Shown here: positions 25,101-36,900 of the stretch, one piece after another
Layout of the letters: every line of letters begins with the position of its first letter
How positions within the stretch are numbered: position 1 is the first letter of the stretch
Origin: Haliotis asinina
Taxonomy: Eukaryota; Mollusca; Gastropoda; Lepetellida; Haliotidae
DNA: 64,000 nt
Direction of reading: 5' to 3'
Assembly: GCF_037392515.1 (NCBI RefSeq)
Contig: NC_090281.1
Location: 45,856,645 to 45,920,644 of the forward strand
Position numbers and translations under genes: made by a program
Notes under the pieces: model-generated
The model's database searches: none
Told to the model about the DNA's origin: nothing
The model's input: the letters and a program-made list of their open reading frames with translations, nothing else

Positions 25101-27167
25101 CAACTCATATATTCAGAACATGACCATTTGTCAATATTCATGTAATAGAACCCCAATACAGTCGCCAGTGATTACAAAAGGGAGCAAGAAAAACTTGCAC
25201 TTTAATCAGATGCAAGATCGATCACCTCCTCTCTGTTTGAATGTAAGGTGAAGAATCGTCTGATTAATTACCAAACGGTTCCTATGAGAAGACGAGGAGG
25301 ACTACATGGCCGTGTACTACCGAAAATGATTTCCATAAAGCAAAGTCTAAAGATCTACTGCCTGTCATAGTAATTTCATTGATGTATGTAAAAACAAATT
25401 AAGGTGCGAAAAGAACGTCAACATACAAATAGAATAGGATGAACGAAGAAAACCAACGCCTAAATCCTGGATGTAATTTACAAAAATTATGTTTTTCGGG
25501 GTTATTCTGAGTCTTGCGCTGATTGAGGTTTTATTTTGTCAGCGTATAGCATCAAAGGCTGTTTGTGGTGGAATCAATATTATTATGTCAGAAAAAGTCC
25601 TAACTCGCAACAGGCCAGTTCAGTAAAGAGACGTCTTCTGTGTTCAATTTATAGACAATGTATAGACCAACGAATGAATAATATATTAACACAGTTCTTT
25701 AAACGTACATATACACTGAACAGTAAATGAAACGCAGCTCTGGTTGTAAGTTTTTAAATAGAAGTCATAAACATGAACGTTTGCTTTTATGAGGTTTCAT
25801 TTTTTCGTAACGTGTTTCTTATGCAATTCAGAACAATGTAACGCTCTGCTGTTTTAGAGATAGTCATAAAATGTATTGGCAAAGAAAATCATGCCAATGA
25901 GAATTGCGGACATTAGTCGGAGACATGTCAAAGTGTTATATAGTTGTAACCAGAGACGCTGATTGTTTGTTGCGCATCTGCGTGTAAAAGCTCCAACACT
26001 CCATGCCCCAATGCTTTGTACACCAAGGTCTAGTTGCCCAATATCAACACAAATACATCAGCATGAAAACGTCTTGTGTAGAATATCCTTTTAATTAAGC
26101 ATCTCTGCACAATTAAGTTTGACTACGGAACAGGGAATACGTGACATTTAAAAATATATATTCTAGCTGGACTCTCAAGTCCGAACATCCTTTCGAAATG
26201 AGATTGACACAAACCCGTAAAACCAAGGAATGGTTTTCCTTCCTTTCGCAAACTGTACTAAGTTCACACTGAACCTCGGTTCACTTTGACAGTCACAAAG
26301 CACTTGTCTAATTTGGGGTCTTATCTTAAACACTAGAATTGCTGTTTGAGAAACACATGTTCGGATACATGAAAGATTAGGACGTGTCTGGGCAGATTGT
26401 GTCAACTAGTTTAAGGTGATATTCCTATGACAGGGTAGAGCTGAAATTTAATGTATAAAGTTTGACATCGCATCAGTTTTGTTTTATGCAAGGATCAGAT
26501 CATTTTGGTGGTAAAAGTAGCTACGTTAATGTATCCTATTCTGATTATTATACTATTGAAATGATCGAAAACAAGGAATTCATGATATTTTAAGACTATT
26601 AGATTTCTTTCTTTGAATGTGATTCTGGTGTAGTTATTTAAGAAAATCTTGCCAAAAGACTTGTACATGTTTATATGTGCTTCTTCTCTCAGATTCATGT
26701 TGACATATTGTGCACACATTGTTTTCAGCCAGTTTGATCTTGAGTGGGAAGGAATTAACGTTCGCAACATTAATTTTGATCTACAGATTAGTAAATTTGG
26801 ATTGAGATATAATTCTTGTTAGGAAAGATTTTCTATATTTAAATTTAAACAATTAAACTTATTTTAAACATTTCAGACACTATATACATCACAGGCCTAC
26901 GTAAAAAAGATGAAAAAACTATACCTCTAAATAAAAGTGAAAAGATCAGTTTTATTTTAAAAAATGATGCCTTGGACATTTTACATATTCTTCACAGAAT
27001 AGAATTGTTTCTTCTTGCCTCTTCAAGCCATTTCTAATATTGGTTTTTAGGATTTTAAAACCCAAACAATTTACTGTAATTGTATGAAACATTCCTCGAG
27101 TGTGAATGTCTCCCGTGATGTTTAGTCACGTCCTTTGGAAAACAGTTCCTTTATTCCATTACCTTAT
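22123..27167. other. Gene-poor AT-rich stretch upstream of gene B
   Basis: I see no supportable gene. Small open frames near 22762-23160 and 23608-23853 match nothing I recognise. Notable are two copies of TTGTGACGTAATGCAAAAA (about 23760 and 23826) and the 16-bp palindrome GACCTCAGCTGAGGTC (24807-24822). The promoter of gene B should lie near the left end. Confidence 0.5.
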
Positions 27168-27395
27168 TACCCGTGAAGGCTAGAGTTAGAAAATAGGTCT
27201 TCAGTAACCCATACGACTAACGGGATCGGGTGGTCAGGCTCGCTGATTTGGTGGACACGTCATCGGTTTTCAAATGAGGAGATCGATGTTCATGCTGTTG
27301 ATCACTGTATTGTCTGTCCCAGAGTCGATTATTTACAGACCGCCGTCATGTAGCTGGAATATTGCGCGGCGTAAAACTGAACTCACTTACACACA
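27168..27395 (+). repeat. Family 2 SINE-like repeat
   Basis: ACCCGTGAAGGC, GACTAACGGGATCGGGTGGT, GTTGATCACTGTATTGTCTG and a GCGCGGCGTAAAACTGAACT tail. In the intergenic stretch. Confidence 0.88.
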
Positions 27396-27457
27396 TATTC
27401 TAGTTTGTGTCTGACTTAACATTCCCCTGTCCTAACTGTCCAGACTGTAACGGATTA

Positions 27458-27650
27458 TAACACATTAAAAATATTGCCGCACACAGCAATTGTCCTGCAA
27501 TATGACAGCTGTCTGTAAGTAGTCCAGTTTGGACCTGGTAATCCAGTGACTGACAACATGACTTCACCGAGTCAGCGAGCCTAACCACCTGATCTCATTT
27601 GTAGTACGATAAGTACTGGTAGAAAATTTATTCCAACCCGTCTGTTCTCA
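27458..27650 (-). repeat. Degraded family 2 SINE-like repeat
   Basis: Inverted copy 60 bp from the plus copy, with GTAATCCAGTGACTGACAAC and GAGCCTAACCACCTGATCTC still readable. Confidence 0.6.
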
Positions 27651-29149
27651 AGGCACAATGTGGCGATTATCGAAACCATTATCTGAGATTGACAGATGGT
27701 AGATAGTAACAATGGCTAGATATTTTATAGATGACACCTAAATTCTATCATAATGTGATGTTTCCGAGATAATCCTTAAATCTGATAGGGATTACCTAAA
27801 CAATACATGACATGCATAAAAGTGATTTAAAACAATATCTAAGGGTAACGATGTGCGAATAAACAGTGGATGAAAATCTATAAAGCTGAAGCATATGTAT
27901 TCTGTTGATAAAATGACGATCTGTACAGAGTAGGGATAATCACTGATCCATGCTGTGGAAACCCGTGCGAAAATACTCATCACTATTTCTTAGAATGTTC
28001 TTTATGTAGTCAACATAGAAAGGTTATGCTTACAGCTATGGAAGATGCATGATGTAGTAATGTTGTGATTACATTATCTGTTATTTTAAACGGCATTGCA
28101 GATCTGACAAATTATCAAAATGAAACTATATTCATTTTGGGATAGCCTAGATTATTCTAATCCTTATAAAACTCTCTCCTTACAGACTTTTATCCAAAAG
28201 TACCCGTTCTAGTAAAATGACGGAATATACTGTTCGTATCTTGATTGTGTGAATCATTTGACACAGTTAACCATGCAGTTTTGTTCCACAGCCTGGCTAA
28301 CGTAGGAGATATTGGTGATTTTTTTAAGGCAACGGATTTTTTATATCTATGCATTCTTCATAATCTGTCTGTGTAAGAGCTTATATTGCTTTAACTGATT
28401 AGTTTACATTCAATATTAGAACTCGTCAAGGCTATGTGATAGGTCCCTTAATACATATAATTAATACACATCTTAATGAGACAATTGTGGTTATTTCAAA
28501 CAGGTGCTGTGTAAATAGTTGAACGTTACATAACGAAAGTTGTGTAACCAAACTAGGATTCTCAACGATAGTGACATCATAATGCCGAACTACTTTCACA
28601 ATCAGCTGATCGAGTTCAAGTTACGTTTCTGTTGCCACCTCGTTTTTTATAAATTCACATAATAACTATATTCAAGCACTGTTCACAAACAAATGTCAAC
28701 CAAACAAAACATCAAGTTTTGTGGATAATTGAATTCAGATTCTGTGTTCTGGAGATTGGCATTATTTTGTAATTGATTATATTACATTGTATATTTTCAT
28801 CTATAACGTAGTCGTGTCAAAGTTATCTCCCCTTTTGTTTACATCCGGCGTTGGCTGCCTGATTAGTTTTATCATCATGAATTACTGTTTCCATGTAAAC
28901 GTCTTTGTTTCTACTGGTGGGAAGGATAGGGGAAGAGCGGTATCAAAAATTCGAGAACGTACAGACTCTACAATGTGAAACTGATTTCTGAAGCAGCTTT
29001 CTGAAATTAGGCAAGTACTTCGATTTGGATGTATGAAAATAACCGAGACCCCAAGTAAAGCAGTGTCGTCATCAACGCCAAGGCTTTCAATTTTGCTGGC
29101 GGATCTACTATAGAGTGCCGAGAGATCGTTCTCGTTCGTGGAGCATAGG
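27651..29149. other. Gene-poor AT-rich stretch
   Basis: No gene, repeat family or structured RNA recognised between the SINE pair and the decayed recombinase. Confidence 0.5.
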
Positions 29150-30210
29150 GGATATGCGTCCTACTGAAACTATCGCCATGAACTTTGTGACCAAGTGTGC
29201 TCTTTCATCATCGGTGTAAATGAAACTGATGGCATAAACTACGATCCCTCATCATTGAAGTTAGTGATTTCAACCTTTGAAATACACCTGCAATCAAGGA
29301 ACTATGATGAATCGGCGTACAGTGACGCTGTATTTTCTAAGCTGACAGATGTTGTGAAAATAAACCCCAGAAGGGTCACACGATTGATCGAAAAGGTAAC
29401 TTACCTAAGCGTTTAGAAGCCCTGTCTGATGAAGATGTGGACAAACTTTGTCAAACCAGACAACATGGAGTGAGCAATCCTGAAACTATTTTATATTTAC
29501 TTTGGTGGTTCTATAGATGTGGACAAACTTTGTCAAACCAGACAACATGGAGTGAGAACTCCTGAAACTATTTTATATTTACTTTGGTGGTTCTATACTA
29601 CCCTGTTCGCAGTCCGTAGTATGAAGCCTCACAATGAAATGAAGTAGGGTGGCGTCTCCTTGAAGATTGACCGGAATGGGTCTGAATTTTTTGAAATTCA
29701 GAAAAGACATTCCCAAACTTACCGGGGCGACAGTAAAGATTGGGTTCGGAACGTAAGTCCCAAAGCACTGGCTAATGTTGATGAACGTTACCCATTTACA
29801 TTGTTCACGCGATGGAGCGAAGTCCGACCATCTGGATATTCATTCCCTGACTCGTGGACGTCGTTCTATTTCGCACCAAACAAGCGTCCGCCATGCATCC
29901 TTGGTTTAAGCGACAACCAGTTCGAGTGAACAGGCTGGGGCCCAATGATACGAATGACCAACAATGGCGGATTAGGAAACCAACGGTTCACTAATCACTC
30001 ATCTAGAAAGTATCCAGTTCAAAAACGCGCTGTTGGTAACATACCCCCAACTGAAATTATTCAAATGTCAGTGCACAGGAACGTCATCAACAATTACACT
30101 TCGTTGTCCACGAACCGCCACAAGAACTTGTGTCAAATGTTGAGGCATCAATCCCCTTGTCAGCTTTCTCTGGCAACATGGTGGGTCACTTCAAAATGAG
30201 AAGTCTGCCC
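29150..30210 (+). pseudogene. Decayed Crypton/KIAA1958-like tyrosine recombinase
   Basis: Segments in shifting frames match the same recombinase superfamily as the 6.5-8.3 kb gene but a different subfamily. Seen: ETDGINYDPSSLK (29220s), LCQTRQHGVSNPETILYLLW (29434-29597), FAVRSMKPHNE (catalytic Arg, near 29605), SLKIDRNGSEFFEI to RRPSG-like VRPSGYSFPD, GGLGNQRFTNHSSRK (His-x-x-Arg, near 29965), MSVHRN and NNYTSLS (Tyr, near 30095). It is broken by several frame shifts, by stops and by an 82-bp tandem duplication inside the coding part. No introns were recognised. Confidence 0.7.
29434..29597 (+). repeat. 82-bp tandem duplication inside the decayed recombinase
   Basis: 29434-29515 and 29516-29597 are nearly identical; they differ at AGCAATCC versus AGAACTCC. 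As 82 is not a multiple of three, the duplication itself shifts the frame. Confidence 0.9.
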
Positions 30211-30456
30211 TCCACCGCTGTTGTGAACTTGGTTACTCACTGCTCACAGCAATCAGATAACTAGTTACTGGAATAACGAGGGAGTACCATCAGTCTAAAC
30301 GTCTTTGGGTCAGAAAAGAAAATAATGTTTGATGACAATTTACTTCTTAAATCAAAGTTGACTAAGTCGGTGTAGTGTTGTTCACGTTGTCGTCGTGGTT
30401 TGGCAGTGTTTGACTGACAGATTCAGTGTTCAATGACTGAGAAATGTAGAAGCGTT

Positions 30457-30460
30457 TGGT

Positions 30461-30499
<39 letters not shown>

Positions 30500-30522
30500 G
30501 CTAATCTGTCTATCTATCTATA
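30457..30522. repeat. CTAT tetranucleotide microsatellite
   Basis: About 16 CTAT units with one interruption (GCTAATCTG). Confidence 0.92.
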
Positions 30523-30694
30523 CCAATTTCTTTGAAAATACAAATTTAAATCATATTCATTATGGATGTTTCTGCTACTTTCACGACTAGACCTATATTT
30601 TATGAGTATATCTTATTTATAAATTTTATAAATTTTAAAATATTGAAGCTCATTTAATTCTGATGTCTGGAGTTCCAGAAGCTGCTCTAGATCT

Positions 30695-30892
30695 TGTTCC
30701 AAGATGGAAAGTTTCGTAAGAGTCCACTACGAACATCTGGTTGACAGACTCGCTGACTTGGTTGAAATGTGTCATCGTTTTGCGCAAATAGAAACTGATG
30801 CTGTTAATCAGTGGGTCATCTCGTCCAGACCCGATTATGTCCAGACCGCCGCTATACAGCTGGAATATTATTGAGTGTGGCGTAAAACAAAA
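30695..30892 (+). repeat. Family 2 SINE-like repeat
   Basis: GATGCTGTTAATCAGTGGGT, ATGTCCAGACCGCCGCTATA, ending GAGTGTGGCGTAAAAC. The head is degraded. Confidence 0.7.
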
Positions 30893-31480
30893 CCAAATGA
30901 CCACAATCATCCCCGATTAAGGAATTATATGTATGGATAAATTTTCCGTTGGATGTGGAAACATTAAACCGGGAACACGAACATGAAACAACGTGCACAT
31001 TTATTTGGCATGTCTAATATACAATGTAATACAATCAACGCACACAACTGACTATCACACACCTGGAGACGACATGAGATCATCCCTTCGTAACACAGTC
31101 GGACGTTCAACCGTTATCCTACACCAGCCACGGAAATTACATCACAGGCGTTAATATATATGTTTAAAACGTTTGCAACAAGGATAGTAGCTAATTGAAA
31201 GAATGAGCGAGTTTTTTTGTTCTTCTTTTTTTTGTTTTAAGTTGATGTTTTTAGCAATTCAATTCATAACAAATCCAATATTTACAAACTCAATTCCACA
31301 TTTTTAAATCTGGACTGATAACAATTTAATCACGAAAATAATATATATCCCATTCAAACCGAACCAAAACGCACAGACTTCAATACTAGCAGCGGCAACA
31401 GGTTGACAACAAAATACACCTGTCGACGGACAACAACGACAGTTATTGACAAAGGAATTAAGACCCTTCAATCAGAGGAG

Positions 31481-31640
31481 TGAGTGAATGAGTTTTATGC
31501 TGCGTTTTGCAACAATAAACTATTATCTTGGCATATGACACCAGAAATGGTCTCACACATTGTATCTATAAATGAAATCGAACCAGGATCTCCGGCGTGT
31601 CAAACAAACGCCTTAACCACTATGCTACCCCACCGCCCGT
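31481..31640 (-). repeat. Family 1 SINE
   Basis: GAGTGAGTGAATGAGTTTTA tail, AATCGAACCAGGATC B box and TGCTACCCCACCGCCC head. Just beyond the 3' end of the SVEP1-like gene. Confidence 0.75.
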
Positions 31641-31826
31641 AATATTCAAGAACGAAAACAAACCTGGAGCGTCGAGTGAAACTGGAAGTGATATTACGTT
31701 GCATGCAAAGGGAGATAGTCCTCAGATCACAAGAATATATTACCAGAACAAAACTTTACAGACGGATAAACACTTGTAAACAGTGATAAACAGTAATGAT
31801 CTGGGTCCATATGATTTTTGACTAAC

Positions 31827-31832
31827 TTTATT
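31827..31832 (-). promoter_or_regulatory. Candidate polyadenylation signal of the SVEP1-like gene
   Basis: AATAAA on the minus strand about 70 nt beyond the stop codon of the receptor gene, the usual distance. Confidence 0.5.
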
Positions 31833-31900
31833 TGTGAGTTAATATATATTTAGTACCACGTCGATAGCCACGAAACGAATATACCCCGCTCCTGAGATTG

Positions 31901-33997
31901 CTATTGGTAATAAGGATCAACTGTGACAGTTTCCTCTTGGAACACTCCATACTGGAACTCAGTTGTGTTTTCTGGAAAGGATGGTAGGGTTCGTCCGTCC
32001 ACTCTTGACGAAGGCTGACGAGTGTCTGGTGCTTCCCTAAGTTCTTGATTGGGATGACCATCAGAGAGATCATCCGGATCCGGATCAGGGCCAGGGTCAG
32101 GGTCAGGGTCGGGTTCGGGGTCGGGGTCGGGGTCAGGGTCACAGGGCACATACCTGTCTTCCCCAGCGTGATAGTAGTAAAGCGTTTTGTTCGGCATGTT
32201 ATCCGGGATTTGTATTCCATGGTAGACATTTTCCTCGGTCACCGGAGAAACATGTTCATCACTTGTTGACCATTGGTATCCTTGGGCGTGAGCCACTTCA
32301 TTAGAGCCAGAACTGGAGAAAAAGCATGGATGCAAGTGTATATTGTTTCATAACATAGACCTGAACTGTCACAGCATTTATTACCTTCTACGAGTATATT
32401 GCCACGTCATCGCTGTCGATATTGCAGTTTCGTCAATAAACTCATATAAAAGGGGTGAAAAATTCCACACAAAATTGAAATTGGGGGAAATCCAAGAACA
32501 AGAGAGAGGGTTTGGGGCACACCTTTTTTAAATTTACGATGGCAATTTGAGAATCTCGAGTCAAACACTCCGCAGATCCTGACTGGGGCAGGTTGTGAAC
32601 TGAACTGCTTTCATTAATGGTCTACACGTACTAACGAGACATGTAGACAAGGCAAATACATACACATATTTATGTTACAGAAATTTATTATTCCATGAAA
32701 CTTCCATGTAAGTAGACACAGATGGGTACAGTACTTACGTTTGTGCTTTCTTTCTCTGCCTTAGCAACCAGCCTATCACCATGAGTGTCACGAGGATAAA
32801 TGACCCCAACACACTTGCAACGATGACGAGAGCGACACTGTTAGATGATGCAACATCTGGAACAGGAGTCGTTTATTCATATTAAATATTTGTTGTTGTA
32901 AGGGGAGACTTACAAGATCGTATCCCAACTGCGATGTTCGATGCGTATGATGTTGATGACTGGAGTGTCGGGTCCAGACTGGATATTGTATTGACTTCCG
33001 TCATGTAGTAATAATACAGTTGAGTGCATCGTTAAACAATTGCAACACCCAACCAACAATCAGCATGATATATGTTTGAGTGAGTGAGTTTAGTTTTACG
33101 CCGCACTCAGCCAAATTCCAGCAATATTGCGGCGGTCTGCAAATAATCGAGGCTGGACCACACAATCCAATGATCAACAGCATGAGCACCGATCTGCGCA
33201 ATTGGGAACCGATGACATGCATGTGTCCACCACGTCAGCAAGCCTGAACACGTGCACCCGATCCCGTTACTCGCCTCTTACGATAAACACAGTCACCTTT
33301 TATTTCAAGCATGGGGTGCTGAAGGCCTATTCTGCCCCGGACCTTCACGGGTGTGATATATATTTGAGATTTCACACAATCAATATTGATGGTAATACCG
33401 TGATTTAGACATTTTCAACTTGACTTTAAAGGTTTTGTACTGAAATGATATTTATTGTGGATTACGGCCTATGCCCGCTCACAAAGACACAGAAGTCAGG
33501 AAGCAGTCACCATAAGCGTAACATTTTCCATTGACTCTTTGTTACTTGTGGCAAACGGATCATCACGAATCTGTCTCTGATCTTGATATGTGCACTTACC
33601 TTTTGGTACAGGAGTAGGGTGGTTCACATTTGCAGGTAAAGGGGTAGATTGAGTTACGCCTGAAAATATCGATAGGAAAACGTTTGATTGATTTTCAAAG
33701 GTTTCCATTGATAAGTTTACATAATGAACATTTATCAGTAAGTTCGACTTCATAAGGAAATTTGGCCATGTATTTCCTAAGTTCTAATGATATCAGCGAA
33801 ATACGCTCTAAATGTCCAGACACAAACCACGACGAATCTGCCCGCAAGCAAACTGCACAACTTGCATGTAAAGACGGGATGTTTGTCTGAACGTGTACTA
33901 AGTGTTATAATTATTATATGTTTTCTACCGTGTTTGGTTGCGGCCAGTGGAGTACTGCTCTTAACACTGGGAGATCTCGCTGTCTGTTCTGTAGTAT
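31901..33997 (-). CDS. SVEP1-like gene exons 23-26: linker, transmembrane helix, acidic Asp-Pro tail
   Basis: Exons 33929-33997 and 33600-33659 encode a Ser/Thr/Pro-rich stalk. Exon 32739-32856 encodes a helix (ALVIVASVLGSFILVTLMVI) followed by WLLRQRKK, so the C-terminus is cytoplasmic. The last exon, 31901-32312, encodes 136 residues with many tyrosines (NVYHGI, LYYYHAG, FQYGVF, DPYYQ) and an Asp-Pro repeat between about 32071 and 32145. The protein ends at a TGA/TAA-type stop complemented at 31901-31903. The tyrosines could be phosphorylated; that is inference. Confidence 0.85.
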
Positions 33998-36900
33998 CTG
34001 CAAATAATGTTTTAACATTTTTACTCCAATTATAGCCGTGTATATGCTTTACACATTTTCATGGGACATGTCCGGTTCACAGCTGGTTCCGGCTGTGAGG
34101 TTCTAAACTCACTAAAAGACAAAGAAAAGGCGGCTGAGTGAGTTTAGTTTTACGCCGCTTTTAGTACTTTTCCAGCAACATAGGGACACACAGGGCTTCA
34201 CATATTGTACCCATGTGGGGAATATAACTCAGGCCTGTTATGTGACAAGCCAACATTCAGTGGTCCTTAGAAGGTAGCTGAGGGACTGACAAATCAGTAC
34301 TGCTTTAAAAACATTACGTATTTTACAACTAAAATTCGATTTCTATGCATAAATGTATGAACAAAACAAGTATCGTAAATTTTATACAGGATGCAATTAT
34401 TGAAAATGAATATTTTTGTCGGGATATTGTGAAAGTCCAACTACCAGTTTTGTTCCTATTTGTTCGTACCTGCTGTGGTACAATCGCCGGCAGACGTGGC
34501 ACCAAGGTACTGTGTTGTGGTTCCTGGGGGACACGCTCTACAAAATGACTGTCCGGGGATAACTTGGTAAGTTCCTCTTACGCAAGGGACACATGTGCGT
34601 CGAACACCATTGTAGGATGTGCCAGACGGACATTCACCTGCATCAGAAACTATCAATCAAAGGATGCTGCATTCAACTCATAGTTAAAAGTTCCCATATC
34701 AGATAAGATTCAGTTGTCTGTTGTATCTGGCGCGGAAGGGTAGCACCGTAGTTAAAGCGTTCGTTCGAAACGCCAAAGACCGACCGTGTTCGATTCCCGA
34801 CAATGGTGCAATGTGTGAAGCCATTTTCTGGTATCCTCCCACCGTGATAATACTGGAACATTGCAAAAAGCGGCGTAAAACTAAACTCACTCTATGATAG
34901 GTATTTCAGTATCTTGTACTATCCGAGTCGTGTTTCATCTTTTGCCAGATTACAGCAGAGTTGAGTTCAAATGTGGTACTGATAGGTAGTTTCATAAACA
35001 CGTGTTCTTATAACCGCCTCTGCTTAGGTGCACATCAATTTTGATAAGAAACATGCTTTTGTTGGTTTGTTTACTTTTTGAAGTCACAGTGACTGAATGC
35101 GTCTTCTGTTTATTGTTCATCTTCAAAACAATCACTCTTGATCAACAGTTTCAGCTTATTGTGAGAAGAAAGCCTGAAGACATGCTGGTCTGACGTTTAT
35201 GATTTTGGTGGCCGAACCGATATCCAAGCCACAATCACAGTGAGTAAGTGAGTTTAGATTTACGTCGTTTTTATTCCAGCAATATCTCGGTGGGGTCACC
35301 AGAAACGGGCTTCACACATTTTATCCATGTGAGGAATCGAGCCCGGGTCTTCGACGAAAGAACGCTTTCACCACGAGGCTAACTCAGAACCACTACCCCA
35401 AAACTATTATAAGAGTGCTCAAGGGACGCAACTCTGCATTGCGCAAAATAGATTGTTAACCGTTATGCACAATACATTAAACACATTTTCCTGTAATTTG
35501 TTCGACTGTATTTTTACATACGATACCTGTGTGGCAATCGCGGATTCGTACGAAAAACTAAACTGTCCCTGGTTGATTTAAACATATTCAACGTACATTT
35601 TGACCTGGTAGATGCATGGCATCGTATCCCAGGTGTGTGTTCCTGATGTTAGTCACTTGAGTGTATCTTCCAGACTGGATTATTTGCTGAGTGTGGCGTT
35701 AAACAACAAACATTTCAAACAATAACTGACAAATTGTTCACATCGACTCAGGACTTCAGCGTGTTTCATTTGAATAATGTCGTCACCTCGACGTACTTAC
35801 GATTAATATGGTGGAAATACAGTTGCACATTTGATTCAAAGTTCGAAGTCTCTGCATCGCATATGCGCATTCAATATGGCCTAGTGAAAAAAGTCCAACA
35901 GCACAAGCAAAACAAAGTGAAAAAAGACGTACCACACAACCCATCTTCTGGAACGGTCCCCGGAGGGCAGATGACATAAGCTGAGACGTTTGTGGGAAGT
36001 GACGGCGAGTACGTCACGCCGTTTGACGCCACAATCCAGACATTTGTAGTTGTATTCTGTAGCTGACGTGCGGTTTGTTCCAGTATCTCCACAGCATCAA
36101 CAACAGCTACAAGCCCAGGAGAGACTGGAGAAAGCAGGATAAAATAATGTGATAAAATAACAAATTAACATAAAAAAATAACATCGTTGTAACACGGCTA
36201 ATACATTTTGAGAAGCTAATATACATTTGTTGAGAGTGTGATTTCGAATCCTGGACGAAACTCACCTGTAATCTACAAGACATTGTACTTCACTGAATAT
36301 ATGTAGTCGTGGATATGAAACAGCATATATTTACATATTTAACCATCGACATGACAGTTCCAGAGTCAATCTCGTGTCAGTCTAAAAGTTTGGTTTAATA
36401 ACAAAGGGGTTAGACTGATCCATTTCACTTCCCTTAATGATCACGTATAATCGTTCCGTCTGTGGAGAGTACATTACATCACAGTTTTTCGCAAAGCCCA
36501 ACCACAAATATTGCTCAAGTCTATGCAGTCATGTGTTGAATCGATCATGAACCTTTAAAGCGACGAAGCTTTAACCATATCGCTACCCTTCACCTACTTG
36601 TGTTCAAACTTGTAGCCCCATTTCCAAATTATATACAGTTGTGGTTGAACCGATAGACAGAATACTTACGCGTTTTATTGTGAACATAGGATGCTAGGTC
36701 AAGGTCAGCGTGTGCGAGGTTGACGGTGAAGTGGGAGTAAACCGTTGTAACGCTCTCAGAGTTACAATCAGGAACGGTAACTCTGATCGAACAGACTGAT
36801 TTCTGTCCACACGTAATTCTCCCGAGGTTGCGGGTCAAGGACGTCTGGAGGTCGTCTGCCTGTGAGTGTGTGAGACATGTTCCGCCAGTGTAATTAACTG

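Noticed and set aside
31828-32229. 133-residue minus frame rich in Pro-Thr
   Set aside because: Alternate frame over the Asp-Pro repeat; the frame ending at 31901 joins correctly to the transmembrane exon.
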